A DNA stretch of 64,000 nucleotides. Source: Spirosoma panaciterrae DSM 21099 (GTDB taxonomy: Bacteria > Bacteroidota > Bacteroidia > Cytophagales > Spirosomataceae). Every line of letters begins with the position of its first letter. Position 1 is the stretch's first letter. The position numbers and the translations under genes are program-made. Below, in pieces: positions 25,880 through 34,501 of the stretch. Location: contig NZ_KB893244.1 in the NCBI RefSeq assembly GCF_000374025.1, forward strand, positions 186,001 to 250,000, given 5' to 3'. The notes beneath the pieces were generated by a model that made no database searches, was not told where the DNA came from, and saw only the letters and a list, made by a program, of their open reading frames with translations.

Positions 25880-26666
25880 TATTAGTGTGCTGATTAAAAA
25901 AGCGTAGGGTTCGGCCAATATGCGCCCGCCAATAGTCCCAGGAGTGACCGCCCGTAAACTCTTCGTAGCTATGCGGAATCTGGTGGATGAGTAGTTGTTG
26001 GTGTAATTCTCGATTAGCAGCTAACAAATTATCGTCAACACCACAGTCGAATCGAAAAGGAGGGAGGCTGGTTTTATGGTTCAGTAGCCAGTCCAGAACC
26101 CCATCCTGTTCAATCGCTTCCGACTCTAAAGCGGCAAAATCCTGTACAAACTGGCTCAGCTGTGTGAAATGCGTAATGGACGACAGACCACTGAAAGCCC
26201 TGAACAGATGCGGATATTTAGCTCCCAGCCGGAGCGCCCCGAAACCGCCCATCGACAGTCCCGTAATGAATAGTGGCGATGTGGCACTTACACAGGTAAA
26301 CTGCTCCCGAACAACACCAACCACATCGTCGATAATCCAGGCTTCGTAATTTTCCTGCCGGTGCGGTACATACCCTGACCCATCACCAAAAAGCCCGTCT
26401 GAGGGCATCACCAGCAGCATAGGTTGAATGATTCCCTGATCGATTAGCGTCTGGGCGGTTTGATGGACAGCTGCTTTGGCTGCCCAGGCCCAATGACTGC
26501 CATATACGCCATGCAGCAGAATCACAACCGGGAGGTTGTTACATGCTTCAGACCCTTTCGGCTGAAATACGGTCAGGTCGGCTCGTCGTTTGAGCGCGTT
26601 GCTTTTGACCGTAATCAACTGCAATCCGTCCAGGTTGGCCAGTTCGGTAGTAAAAAAACGGCTCAT
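25875..26666 (-). CDS. Esterase-D-like alpha/beta hydrolase
   Basis: A 263-residue alpha/beta-hydrolase of the putative-esterase (esterase D / antigen 85-like) family. The nucleophile is S138 in GLSMGGFG, the acid is probably D211 (CGVDDNLL), and the base is H241 in GGHSWDYW. The oxyanion segment LLHGVYGSHWAW is near residue 51. No signal peptide is evident. Family members hydrolyse acyl or feruloyl esters and S-formylglutathione; next to an alcohol dehydrogenase with the zinc signatures this could be an ester- or aldehyde-handling pair, but the substrate is unknown. The start overlaps the dehydrogenase stop by 4 bp. The stop codon falls within the right arm of the repeat at 25784-25879. Confidence 0.9.
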   Translation of the reverse strand: MSRFFTTELANLDGLQLITVKSNALKRRADLTVFQPKGSEACNNLPVVILLHGVYGSHWAWAAKAAVHQTAQTLIDQGIIQPMLLVMPSDGLFGDGSGYVPHRQENYEAWIIDDVVGVVREQFTCVSATSPLFITGLSMGGFGALRLGAKYPHLFRAFSGLSSITHFTQLSQFVQDFAALESEAIEQDGVLDWLLNHKTSLPPFRFDCGVDDNLLAANRELHQQLLIHQIPHSYEEFTGGHSWDYWRAHIGRTLRFFNQHTNN

Positions 26667-27775
26667 TCGTTAAACACAATAACACCTTTCGCATTTTTAC
26701 CCGCGTGCATATCGGCAAATGCCTGCTGCAAATCGGTCAGGGAATAGGTTCGGGTCACCATCTGGTCGAGCAGTAATTCGCCTTTGGCGTACAAATTCTG
26801 AAGAATGGGAAAGTCGATTTGAGGGCGACATTTTCCATACAAGGGGTTGATATACAGCTTGTCCCATTCAAACAGGTTCATGTCGATCTTGATTTCCTGT
26901 TCGATGCCGCTGACCTGAACGGCTACGCCCGCATTACGAACCATGGCCAATGGGGCAGCTCCTAAGGCTGGAATGGCTGTACACTCGAAGGCATAATCGG
27001 CCCCCCGGCCATGGGTCATGGATTTGACCTGTGCGGCTGCCTGCATCAAGCCTTCGTCAGCTTTGTCGGCCAGGACCGTGTCGGTGGCGCCATAACGCCG
27101 AGCCATTTCCAGCCGCAACGGGTTGATATCGACCGCAATGATCGGATTGGCACCGGCAATACGGGCTCCCTGTATCACGTTGAGGCCAACGCCCCCAGTA
27201 CCCAGCACCACAACCGACCGACCCGGCTTCACCTGAGCGGCATTAATAACCGATCCATAGCCCGTCATAACCCCACAGCCTACAATAGCCGCCGATGAAA
27301 AAGGTATTTCGACCTGAATTTTTACACAGGCTGCTTCGCGAACCAGCGCATACTCGGCCATAGTGCCCAGGCCAAAGGCGCGTTCGATAGGTACGCCTTT
27401 GTACAGCGTCGAAGCCAGTGTCGCATGGCCTCCGCTCACTTTATTGCCCGCCGTAACGGCTGAATTTCGTTCGCAGATATGCTGGTTTCCTTCCTGGCAC
27501 TGAAAGCATTCGTAACAAGGTATGGCCCAATTCAACATGACTGGATCGCCGGGATGTAAATGGCGGACCCGACTGCCGGTTTTGACCACTATACCGGCTC
27601 CTTCGTGACCCATAACCAGTGGTTTGGCCCACGATTGTGAATCCCAGTCAGTATGGCAGATCCCGGCTGCTTTGATCTGTATGAGGACTTCGTCGCCCTG
27701 TGGGTCGGCAATTGAAATGGTTTCGATGGCGTAGCTGCCGTTTCCGTCAGCAATGGCAGCTTTACATTCAGTCAT
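26663..27775 (-). CDS. Zinc-dependent alcohol dehydrogenase (class III-like)
   Basis: A 370-residue medium-chain dehydrogenase. Catalytic zinc ligands are C40 (AAGICHTDWD), H57-E58 (MGHEGAGIV) and a later Cys (VGCGVMTGYG). The structural zinc site is the cysteine set C87, C90, C93 and C101. The NAD-binding fingerprint is VVLGTGGVGLNVIQGA, followed by the acidic VDINPLR. It resembles S-(hydroxymethyl)glutathione dehydrogenase-type and related NAD-dependent alcohol dehydrogenases; the substrate is not determined. It overlaps the esterase gene downstream and a 67-residue ORF upstream, each by 4 bp, so the three form a tightly coupled operon. Confidence 0.93.
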   Translation of the reverse strand: MTECKAAIADGNGSYAIETISIADPQGDEVLIQIKAAGICHTDWDSQSWAKPLVMGHEGAGIVVKTGSRVRHLHPGDPVMLNWAIPCYECFQCQEGNQHICERNSAVTAGNKVSGGHATLASTLYKGVPIERAFGLGTMAEYALVREAACVKIQVEIPFSSAAIVGCGVMTGYGSVINAAQVKPGRSVVVLGTGGVGLNVIQGARIAGANPIIAVDINPLRLEMARRYGATDTVLADKADEGLMQAAAQVKSMTHGRGADYAFECTAIPALGAAPLAMVRNAGVAVQVSGIEQEIKIDMNLFEWDKLYINPLYGKCRPQIDFPILQNLYAKGELLLDQMVTRTYSLTDLQQAFADMHAGKNAKGVIVFNE

Positions 27776-27975
27776 AGGTATAAGGGGGAGTATCTGGCAT
27801 AGGAGGTAAACATCGGCATTTGCCTGTTCATAAAGAAAGGATAAGCGGGTTGATACTGCTTTTCAATAGTCATTTCGATTAGAAATCCCTCTCCCTGGCG
27901 TAACCGCTTTCGTTGTGTGGTTGTCAAAACAGGATGTGGATTATTGAGAAGATTCGTAGTCGAAACTTCCGTCAT
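27772..27975 (-). CDS. Small protein ORF coupled to the alcohol dehydrogenase
   Basis: A 67-residue ORF with no recognised family. It is rich in polar and aromatic residues, with a basic patch (TQRKRLRQGEGF) and a proline/tyrosine/methionine-rich C-terminus. There is no signal peptide or membrane helix. Its stop overlaps the dehydrogenase start by 4 bp (ATGA), the same junction as between dehydrogenase and esterase, which is the main argument that it is real. Its start lies 48 bp from the divergently transcribed kinase gene. It could instead be leader sequence with a chance open frame. Confidence 0.4.
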   Translation of the reverse strand: MTEVSTTNLLNNPHPVLTTTQRKRLRQGEGFLIEMTIEKQYQPAYPFFMNRQMPMFTSYARYSPLYL

Positions 27976-28023
27976 TTATTGATTCAATATGAGTAACTTG
28001 TTGCCAGCCCTGCGCCCAGGCTC

Positions 28024-30120
28024 ATGGCAAACGAAGCATCCGCCAACCTTTCCGCTAACCTGACTATTCAGACCATTGTGACGAGCCGTTTACTTCTGTT
28101 CTTTCTGGGATTTGCCCTGACCCTCAAGGCGCAACCCACCGATTCTTTGCAAAAGCAGCTACGAACTACCCGACCCGATACGGTTCGGGTTCGGGTATTG
28201 TATGAGCTAGGATACGCCTACTGGCTTAGCGGAAATGATTCGCTGGCGGTTTTGTACTGTAGTCAATCGGCAAAGCTTGCCAGACAACTTGCGTTTTTGC
28301 CTGGAGAAGGCAAAGCCCGATTGCAACTGGTTCGTATTGAAGCCGACCGCATGGTCGATTTCGATGGGGGATTTGCGCAGGTAGATACCATTTTGCAGAT
28401 AGCCGCCCGGTTGAAGGACCGACATATGGAAGCGGTAGCCTATATCCGCAAAGCGCAGTTGCTGGAAACCAACCTGACCCGGCAACGGGAAATTATGCCC
28501 CTCTTCGATAAAGCGCAGGGAATCTTTAAGGGATTAGGAGAGAAATCGTGGCAAGGAACGGTGTACAGCGAAAAAGCACAGTTTTTCGCTCGAAGCGGAA
28601 ACTTCAGTCAGGCCATTGCATTTTTTCTGAAAGCCCGACAACTTCAGGAAGAAGCCAATGATCTGTCGGCCCTGCGCTCAACCTTACCGAATTTGGGTGT
28701 AGCGTACGCTGCGTTGGGATTGTATCAGGAAGCGCTCCAAACATTCGATGAAGCCGAACGGGTAGCGCGAAAGCGGAATGATAAGGTACTGGAAGCCTTC
28801 CTGTTGAATCAACGGGCCGACATACTGGAAAAACAGGGGCATTACGAGGCTGCTCTGGCTGTTTTGGCAAAAGCTGTAGCCATTCATAAAGCAACGAAGG
28901 CGGCTTACTGGTTGCCCAAAACCTATCTGCGAATGGGCAGGGTGTATATCAGGCAGAAGAAATTTGATAAAGCATTAACCTATACCCAGTTGGGCGACAA
29001 ACTGTTTCAGGATGCGACCGAGTCGGAGGATTTTCTGGATCATCTGGTACAGATCAATTACGCCAGGATTTACTTGGCTCAGCATCAATATCGCCGGGCT
29101 ATTACGTATGCCACCGAAGGGTTGAAATGGGCTGATGAATCCGACCCGCCGTTGCTGGTCGAAACGGCGGACTATCATTCAATTCTGGCCCAGGCCTACG
29201 AAGGAATCGGGCAGTCGGATAAAGCGTTAGCTCACTATAAAAACTACAAAGCGGATTCGGATTCGCTGCTTAACCGGGAATCGGTTCAGAAAGCCACCGC
29301 TTTGGCTATGAACTATACATTTGACAAACAGCGGCAGCAGGCACAGTTTCATCTGCAAACGCTGACCAATGACAAACTTACCCAGGCTCGTAATTTTCTG
29401 ATCGTAATTGCTGGGCTGGCTACACTGTTGGCCGGATTGATCTTTTGGTCGAACCAGAAACTGAAGACAAAAAATCAGGAGTTGATGGTCAAAAATCAGG
29501 AAATTGAGGATGCCTTGTTTAAAGGACAAAGTCTGGAACGAAAGCGGGTAGCCTCTGAGTTGCACGACAATCTCAATACCAAACTGGCGGCTTTGCGCTG
29601 GCGGATGGAAGCCTGGGATGTGGCGGACTATAGCGAAGAGGATCGGGTTATGCACGAGGGTATGGTGCAGATGCTCGAAGATGTTTACTCCGATGTGCGG
29701 CTGATTTCACATAATCTGTTACCCACCGAATTGCAGACGCATGGACTGGCTTCTGCCTTGCAGAAGTTGACCGATAAACTCAACTTCAACCCCAGCATGC
29801 AATTCCTGTTGACTGTCAGGGGGGAGGAGAAACGGCCAACCGCAAAAATCGAATCGGAGTTGTATTACATTGCGCTCGAACTGGTCAATAACAGCATCAA
29901 GCATTCGCAGGCCAACCGGGTCACGATTGATCTGGAGCATCAGCCGAAAAAAATCAGTTTAACCGTACGCGATAATGGGGTAGGGTTTTCGCCCGCATCC
30001 CAGACCAATGGCATTGGTATGCGAAACATCACAGCCCGCGTAGAAACCCTGAAGGGTACGTTTACGCTGGAAAGCTCGTCGGGCCATGGAGCTTGCAGCC
30101 GGATCGTTGTACCCGCCTGA
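28024..30120 (+). CDS. TPR-containing sensor histidine kinase (NarL-system type)
   Basis: A 698-residue kinase. An N-terminal signal (LLFFLGFALTLKAQ) is followed by a periplasmic region of about seven TPR-like repeats (about 50-440). A single transmembrane helix lies near 457-477, then a short coiled coil. A HisKA_3 dimerisation domain follows with the phosphorylated H514 in ERKRVASELHDNLN, and a C-terminal HATPase domain (ELVNNSIKHSQA, VRDNGVGF, GIGMRNITARVETLKGTF). Such kinases phosphorylate LuxR/NarL-type response regulators. No response regulator gene lies within the window, so it appears orphan. The signal is unknown. Confidence 0.93.
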   Translation: MANEASANLSANLTIQTIVTSRLLLFFLGFALTLKAQPTDSLQKQLRTTRPDTVRVRVLYELGYAYWLSGNDSLAVLYCSQSAKLARQLAFLPGEGKARLQLVRIEADRMVDFDGGFAQVDTILQIAARLKDRHMEAVAYIRKAQLLETNLTRQREIMPLFDKAQGIFKGLGEKSWQGTVYSEKAQFFARSGNFSQAIAFFLKARQLQEEANDLSALRSTLPNLGVAYAALGLYQEALQTFDEAERVARKRNDKVLEAFLLNQRADILEKQGHYEAALAVLAKAVAIHKATKAAYWLPKTYLRMGRVYIRQKKFDKALTYTQLGDKLFQDATESEDFLDHLVQINYARIYLAQHQYRRAITYATEGLKWADESDPPLLVETADYHSILAQAYEGIGQSDKALAHYKNYKADSDSLLNRESVQKATALAMNYTFDKQRQQAQFHLQTLTNDKLTQARNFLIVIAGLATLLAGLIFWSNQKLKTKNQELMVKNQEIEDALFKGQSLERKRVASELHDNLNTKLAALRWRMEAWDVADYSEEDRVMHEGMVQMLEDVYSDVRLISHNLLPTELQTHGLASALQKLTDKLNFNPSMQFLLTVRGEEKRPTAKIESELYYIALELVNNSIKHSQANRVTIDLEHQPKKISLTVRDNGVGFSPASQTNGIGMRNITARVETLKGTFTLESSSGHGACSRIVVPA

Positions 30121-30168
30121 GCGAACGGCCTGGCGTTTCATAGGGTACAACTAGGAATTTGCAGGAAG

Positions 30169-30354
30169 TTACTCGTCGTCTGATGCGGTAAGGGAAATGG
30201 TAAAAAAGTGTTTGCGGCAGCGCTGGCAGGAATAGAGTTTAGCAAACGGGATGCGTCGAAGCCATCCGACCCGATGCAGGCGAAATGATTTTGTAGATCG
30301 GCATTTCGGGCACCGTCGTCGGAGGCAGAAGGTTGGAAAAGTAGGGTTCCCCAT
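30169..30354 (-). CDS. Zinc-ribbon miniprotein
   Basis: A 61-residue protein with two CxxC knuckles, CPKC (residues 15-18) and CQRC (about 43-46), separated by an arginine-rich segment (RLHRVGWLRRIP). The spacing is typical of small Bacteroidota zinc-ribbon proteins (CPxC, about 25 residues, CxxC, HFF/RF end). The paired knuckles argue that it is translated and not a shadow; an overlapping longer frame at 30138-30386 lacks this logic. Role unknown; a nucleic-acid-binding function is possible. It converges on the kinase gene and stands alone. Confidence 0.6.
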   Translation of the reverse strand: MGNPTFPTFCLRRRCPKCRSTKSFRLHRVGWLRRIPFAKLYSCQRCRKHFFTISLTASDDE

Positions 30355-30557
30355 ATCGTGTGTTGAGTGTTAAGTATACAAAACACATGATATGGCTAGT
30401 TTTACTATTGCAAACCAAAGAGCATTTTACGGGTATAACCGGATCGCTTTGGGTTTTGAGCGCAAGTTATACCACTGCTACAGTGGCGCCGTTAAGTACA
30501 GCCGTCGCCAGGATTAAACCTGTTGGTACGGGTTAATTGTTGTGATGCTTATGGGGC
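30355..30557. other. Gene-free stretch with small stem-loops
   Basis: About 200 bp without a convincing reading frame, upstream of the zinc-ribbon gene. It holds an inverted pair GGTATAAC/GTTATACC (30432-30439 and 30466-30473) and, directly after it, a short perfect hairpin CCACTG-CTA-CAGTGG (30472-30486). They may be part of the leader of the zinc-ribbon gene (transcribed leftward), a non-coding RNA, or eroded gene sequence. No tRNA-like fold was recognised. Confidence 0.3.
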
Positions 30558-30695
30558 CTATTCCTGATCGCTTACCTTTTCCAGCCACGTAACAACTTCA
30601 CCATTTACATCTTCCTGAATAGCGATGTGACTCATGGCTTTGGTAGGTGAAGCAACAAGTAAAGAAATCCTTCCAGGCCAATTGACAAATGGCAT
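30558..30695 (-). pseudogene. C-terminal remnant of a cupin protein
   Basis: In one minus-strand frame, from an ATG at 30695 to a stop at 30558, the translation contains SPTKAMSHIAIQE and VVTWLEKVSDQE. From memory this matches the end of small cupin proteins (typically HWHGA-P--AMTHIAIQE, then a Lys/Val-Trp-Leu-Glu-Lys-Val-Ser-Asp block). The upstream cupin barrel is missing: homology stops where the hairpin at 30684-30720 begins, and its arm encodes the first few residues. It is most likely a decayed gene truncated by deletion or by insertion of that palindrome. A different frame in the same region (30598-30780) gives nothing recognisable. Confidence 0.5.
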
Positions 30696-30720
30696 TTATC
30701 CATCCTAAATACCATTTGTC
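30684..30720. repeat. 15-bp stem hairpin at the cupin remnant
   Basis: Arms 30684-30698 and 30706-30720 (GACAAATGG...ATTTA type) pair with one mismatch in 15 and enclose a 7-nt loop. It lies exactly at the breakpoint of the cupin remnant, so it may mark a deletion or insertion junction, or simply be a terminator. Confidence 0.55.
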
Positions 30721-30824
30721 TTGACTCGATTGAAAAGTATATGTACTATCGAAAACGGAGGAGGGAAGCGGACGGGGCAACGGATGAATAGCCCGATGGT
30801 AAGGCTGGACTGGGCGTCGGAGGG

Positions 30825-31568
30825 TCAGAAATAACCCCCTTTTTCGGTTATTTCCTGGATGGATTGCCCTTCATGAACCCAACTGAAAATCATCTTCTCA
30901 TTGGCGATGATCTCTTCCGCCCGCATCAATACCTCATACGCGATGTCGCGCGGCACCACCAATACACCATCAATATCACCCAGCACGATGTCGCCCGGCT
31001 TAATCGTTACATCACCGATCTGGATCGTGACCTGGTAGTGGGTAATCAGGCAACGACCCAAACTACCATTTGAAATCCGGTATTTGTAGAAAACCGGGAA
31101 GTCAGCATCCAGAATCTGATGGGTATCGCGAATACCGCCATCGATACAGGCTGCTTTTACTTTTTTTCCTTTGGCCGTGGCGGTCATTACCCCTCCCCAG
31201 AGCGTCGCTTTACTGTCGCTGGTTGTATCCCAGACGACAAAAGCATCTTCGTGCATCTCTTCGAGCATTTGTGTGCGGAACTCCATCTCACCCCGGATCA
31301 TGGCATTGGGGGCACTTTTGACGGTGAAAGCAAATCCGGCGATCGTTCGATATTCGCGCAGGGGAAGAATATGGCCTGGCAATGCCTGATTGAGGAGACA
31401 AAACTCCCGCATGACGTCGTTGACAGCCCCAGTATAAAGCTGTTCAAAACGGGTTAGCAATTCCTTTTCTGGGATAGGAAATGGGGTGTCGGAAACGCCT
31501 TCACGCTTTTCGATCAACTTCTCCAGATTCATCAAGCCGACTTCTTTCTTATACTGATCGATACTCAT
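30825..31568 (-). CDS. RraA-family aldolase/demethylmenaquinone-methyltransferase-like protein
   Basis: A 247-residue RraA-fold protein. Signatures are the central MxGGVMTATAKGKKVKAACIDGGIRDTHQI region, with the GGxxRD metal/substrate motif, and the following GDIVLGDIDGVLVVPRDI. Proteins of this length and type are often class II aldolases for 4-hydroxy-4-methyl-2-oxoglutarate or 2-keto-3-deoxy sugar acids, and not RNase E regulators. It is the last gene of the minus-strand operon GH2, MFS, LamG-SMP30, RraA (25 bp after the LamG-SMP30 stop). That context favours an aldolase in sugar-acid catabolism (inference). The start at 31568 gives a short extra N-terminus, and an internal Met is possible. 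Confidence 0.88.
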   Translation of the reverse strand: MSIDQYKKEVGLMNLEKLIEKREGVSDTPFPIPEKELLTRFEQLYTGAVNDVMREFCLLNQALPGHILPLREYRTIAGFAFTVKSAPNAMIRGEMEFRTQMLEEMHEDAFVVWDTTSDSKATLWGGVMTATAKGKKVKAACIDGGIRDTHQILDADFPVFYKYRISNGSLGRCLITHYQVTIQIGDVTIKPGDIVLGDIDGVLVVPRDIAYEVLMRAEEIIANEKMIFSWVHEGQSIQEITEKGGYF

Positions 31569-31593
31569 GATTTTTCGTTTAGCTAGTGTATAA

Positions 31594-33246
31594 TCAATTG
31601 AATAATGTGATTCCTTTGACGTGTGTGGCCCTACTTTGCAACTGACCTTTTTCGGCTTCGGTGACTATGAGGCCAAGTTTTCCTGTTAGGTCGAAAGCGC
31701 AGTTGGTCGGGTTTTGACCGATTGTGTTCAATTTTTGAATAACCTTCCCTTCGGGCGAAACAACGTGGATGTAGCCGGTGCCATATACCGCAACATACAG
31801 ATTACCATCGTCGCCAAACGCCATGCCGTCGGGGCCTCCCGGTCCCTGGGGGCCTTCGACGGAAGCCCATACAGCCGCATCGGTCCATTCGCCCGTTTCT
31901 GCATTCCAGGAGCCTTTCCAAAGTCGGTGTTTGTACGTCTCGGCTACGATAAGATTTTTGCCGTCTGCGCTGAAAGCCAGTCCGTTCGGGAAATATTTGC
32001 CCGTCGTGAATGTCTTTGCCGTACCATCGGCCATCCGAACCGCAACATAGCCTGTCGGTTCCTGCCGGGATTCGCCAGGACAGGTAAACAGCAGATTGCC
32101 AGCCGAATCGAAGGCCAGATCGTTGGGCTTGTTGAGCGGCTGACCCTCTAATGTATCGAGTAGGGTTTCAGTTTTTTCTGTAACGGGGTCAAACCGTCGG
32201 ATGGCTCGTTGAATTGAATCGCAGAAACATATTTTACCCTGCTTATCAATGGCAATCCCATTCGGGCCTCCCCCTACAGGAAAGCGTTTCAGGTTTCCAT
32301 GTTTGTACTGAATCAGGCTTTCCCCTTTCAACTCAACTGCCCACAGGCTACCATCGGGCGCAAAGGCGGGGCCTTCGGGGAAGTTGAGCCCAGTGGCCAA
32401 TGTAGCTACCGACGATTTGGGGAGTGGATGCTGTTCGTGAATCCGGGCAATTTCTTCGGCCGACAGTGCCCGGTCGAACACCGCCAGTCCGCCAAGTTGC
32501 CCGACAAAATCGTTGCCGATTGCTCCTAATCGATGAACGGCCCCAACCGTAAAATCAGCCCCATCTTCTCCGCCATCAAAAAATCCTGCTTCGTAGGGAT
32601 AGGGGTTTCGGTCGGTACGGGCATCGAACAAGCCATTTCGGTACGATTTAATGAGATGACCGTCGTAGGTCATGGCCACAAACGTCCATTCATCGTATCG
32701 AACCGGAGTCTGGCCAATGGACACGTCGACGCACCACTTTTCGCCTGGGGTCGGGCCACCAACTCCCGAAATGTGACCGCATACCTGACTCTTGCTGTCG
32801 CGCAGCCGAATGTTCAGAAACAGGCAGTATTGTCGTTTTTTCTGGGTTTCGTTCCACATACCGGCAATGGCTTCGCACTCAGCATTGTCCCGGCTTTTGA
32901 CCTGTCGTTTCACCCAGGCCAGTACAGTTACCTGCGCGTTCCTGCCTCGGATGTTCAGACCGGGGCAGTCGGTACGGGGAATGGTCAGGTATTCGTGCTC
33001 CCGAATGTCGAGCGAATGATTCGACAAAACCCCTTCGTTGCGGATCGCTACCGGGCCAGTTGGTTCATGCAACAGATACTGATATTTACCTTTCGAACGC
33101 AACGGCTGCTTTCCGGCAAAATCCCAAAGACACAACAGATTAGGGATAGCGAGTAAATCCAGGTGGGTGGACGAAGCGTGTGTAGCGTTGGTTATCATCA
33201 GGCTGCTGAGTAAGGTTGACTGAGCAATAAAATGGCGTCGGTTCAT
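31594..33246 (-). CDS. Secreted LamG plus SMP-30/gluconolactonase-like propeller protein
   Basis: A 550-residue protein with a Tat-like or Sec signal (MNRRHFIAQSTLLSSLM). Residues about 35-265 form a LamG/concanavalin-like jelly roll (GRNAQVTVLAWVKRQ, YDEWTFVAMTYDGHLIKSYRNG, DRALSAEEIARIHEQ). Residues about 285-550 form an SMP-30/gluconolactonase-type beta propeller (LNFPEGPAFAPDGSLWAVE, KPNDLAFDSAGNLLFTC, YFPNGLAFSADGKNLIVAE, GPDGMAFGDDGNLYVAVYGTG). The propeller's metal-binding Glu, Asn and Asp positions look intact, so lactone hydrolysis is plausible. The fused LamG module would bind sugar. The start overlaps the upstream MFS stop by 4 bp (ATGA). Confidence 0.9.
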   Translation of the reverse strand: MNRRHFIAQSTLLSSLMITNATHASSTHLDLLAIPNLLCLWDFAGKQPLRSKGKYQYLLHEPTGPVAIRNEGVLSNHSLDIREHEYLTIPRTDCPGLNIRGRNAQVTVLAWVKRQVKSRDNAECEAIAGMWNETQKKRQYCLFLNIRLRDSKSQVCGHISGVGGPTPGEKWCVDVSIGQTPVRYDEWTFVAMTYDGHLIKSYRNGLFDARTDRNPYPYEAGFFDGGEDGADFTVGAVHRLGAIGNDFVGQLGGLAVFDRALSAEEIARIHEQHPLPKSSVATLATGLNFPEGPAFAPDGSLWAVELKGESLIQYKHGNLKRFPVGGGPNGIAIDKQGKICFCDSIQRAIRRFDPVTEKTETLLDTLEGQPLNKPNDLAFDSAGNLLFTCPGESRQEPTGYVAVRMADGTAKTFTTGKYFPNGLAFSADGKNLIVAETYKHRLWKGSWNAETGEWTDAAVWASVEGPQGPGGPDGMAFGDDGNLYVAVYGTGYIHVVSPEGKVIQKLNTIGQNPTNCAFDLTGKLGLIVTEAEKGQLQSRATHVKGITLFN

Positions 33247-34499
33247 AGGAGAGTTTCTTTGTCCCGGTCAAAAAACAGAAAGGCTCCGGCCCAGAGAAAC
33301 AGGCTTCCCAGCACATAAACGCCCGACAGACTTGCCAGACCAATGGTTAGGCCCAGAGTCGGTTTCAATACGCCCAGCAGATAGGGGGCCATGGAACCAA
33401 TCAGGAAAGCGCAGGCCAGCATGAGGCCGTAGGCCGACGACCGAATTTTGGGTGACACTACTTCGTAAAGTGAGGCAACAATGTTGGAGTCGTACCAGCC
33501 CCGGAAAATACCGAACAGAAACAACGCCACGTAGGTGAGTACCTGCGTTTGGCTCATGCTGATGCCGTAGATAAATGGTGCCCCAAGCAACAACCCCAGC
33601 GCCTGTACAACGAGTCGGCTTCGAGGGTTGGCTTTGGCATAGTAATCCGCGATTTTGGCACCCGACAATACGCCCAGAAAGGCACCAAGGTGATGGTAAA
33701 ACAGCGACGAAAATCCGGCATCGGTCAGGCTCATGCCAAACTTATCGACCAGAAACGAGGGCATCCAGGTCAGGTAACCGACGTTGACGAACACCATGCA
33801 GCCAAAGCCCAGTGTGAGCATGATCACCGTTGGCTTGCGAATGATGATACCAGCCGTTTCGCTTATTTCGGCCAGCATCGGTTGACGGGCTTCGACCGTA
33901 GTTTTTACCAGGTCCTTCGGGATACGGCTGAAGAATACCAAAGCCAGTACAACCCCCAGACTGCCAAAAAGATAAAAGGCGTTCTGCCAGCCATAATGTT
34001 CGCCAATGTAGCCGGCAATGATGCCGCTCAGAATAATACCAAAGTACACCGCCGTCTGGTGGATCGACAGCGCAAATGAACGGCTTTCTTTGTACTGATC
34101 GCCTAACAGCGCATTGGCCGAAGGAGCATAAAAGGCCTCTCCGCCACCCGTTGCCACTCCCCGTAACAAAATGAACTGCAACACACTGGAGCAAAGGCCC
34201 GTCATCAGGGTTGCGCAGGACCAGAACAGCAGACAGAAACCCAGAATGTTCCGGCGCGAAAAGCGGTCACCGATAAATCCGGCTATCGGCACCAGGAGGC
34301 CATAGGTCCAGACCAGTGCCGACGCAATCAGGCCCAGTTCGGCATCCGTCAGGCCGAGGTCTTTCCGGATAAGGGGCAATACGACGCTGAAAATCTGCCG
34401 GTCGGCCTGATTCAGGAAGAAAGCCAGCCAGAGCAAAGCCAGTAACTCCCAGCGGAAGCCCGTCGGTTTTTGGGTGATCGAAGGCGGTGATTCAACCAT
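33243..34499 (-). CDS. MFS transporter (anion:cation/sugar-acid symporter-like)
   Basis: A 418-residue membrane protein with twelve helices. The opening NQADRQIFSVVLPLIRKDLGLTDAELGLI and GFIGDRFSRRN are typical of the MFS branch that transports hexuronates, galactonate and related carboxylates (ACS family). It sits between the GH2 enzyme (2 bp gap) and the LamG-SMP30 gene (4 bp overlap). Together with the downstream RraA-type aldolase it probably imports a sugar or sugar acid released by the GH2 or its partners. The exact substrate is unknown. Confidence 0.9.
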   Translation of the reverse strand: MVESPPSITQKPTGFRWELLALLWLAFFLNQADRQIFSVVLPLIRKDLGLTDAELGLIASALVWTYGLLVPIAGFIGDRFSRRNILGFCLLFWSCATLMTGLCSSVLQFILLRGVATGGGEAFYAPSANALLGDQYKESRSFALSIHQTAVYFGIILSGIIAGYIGEHYGWQNAFYLFGSLGVVLALVFFSRIPKDLVKTTVEARQPMLAEISETAGIIIRKPTVIMLTLGFGCMVFVNVGYLTWMPSFLVDKFGMSLTDAGFSSLFYHHLGAFLGVLSGAKIADYYAKANPRSRLVVQALGLLLGAPFIYGISMSQTQVLTYVALFLFGIFRGWYDSNIVASLYEVVSPKIRSSAYGLMLACAFLIGSMAPYLLGVLKPTLGLTIGLASLSGVYVLGSLFLWAGAFLFFDRDKETLL

Positions 34500-34501
34500 G
34501 G

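Noticed and set aside
30355..30557. tRNA or other structured RNA gene in the gap before the zinc-ribbon gene
   Set aside because: The stems seen do not form a cloverleaf and lack the conserved T-loop sequence.
30598..30780. 60-residue minus-strand ORF upstream of RraA
   Set aside because: It is out of frame with the cupin remnant that explains the same bases and shows no family motifs.
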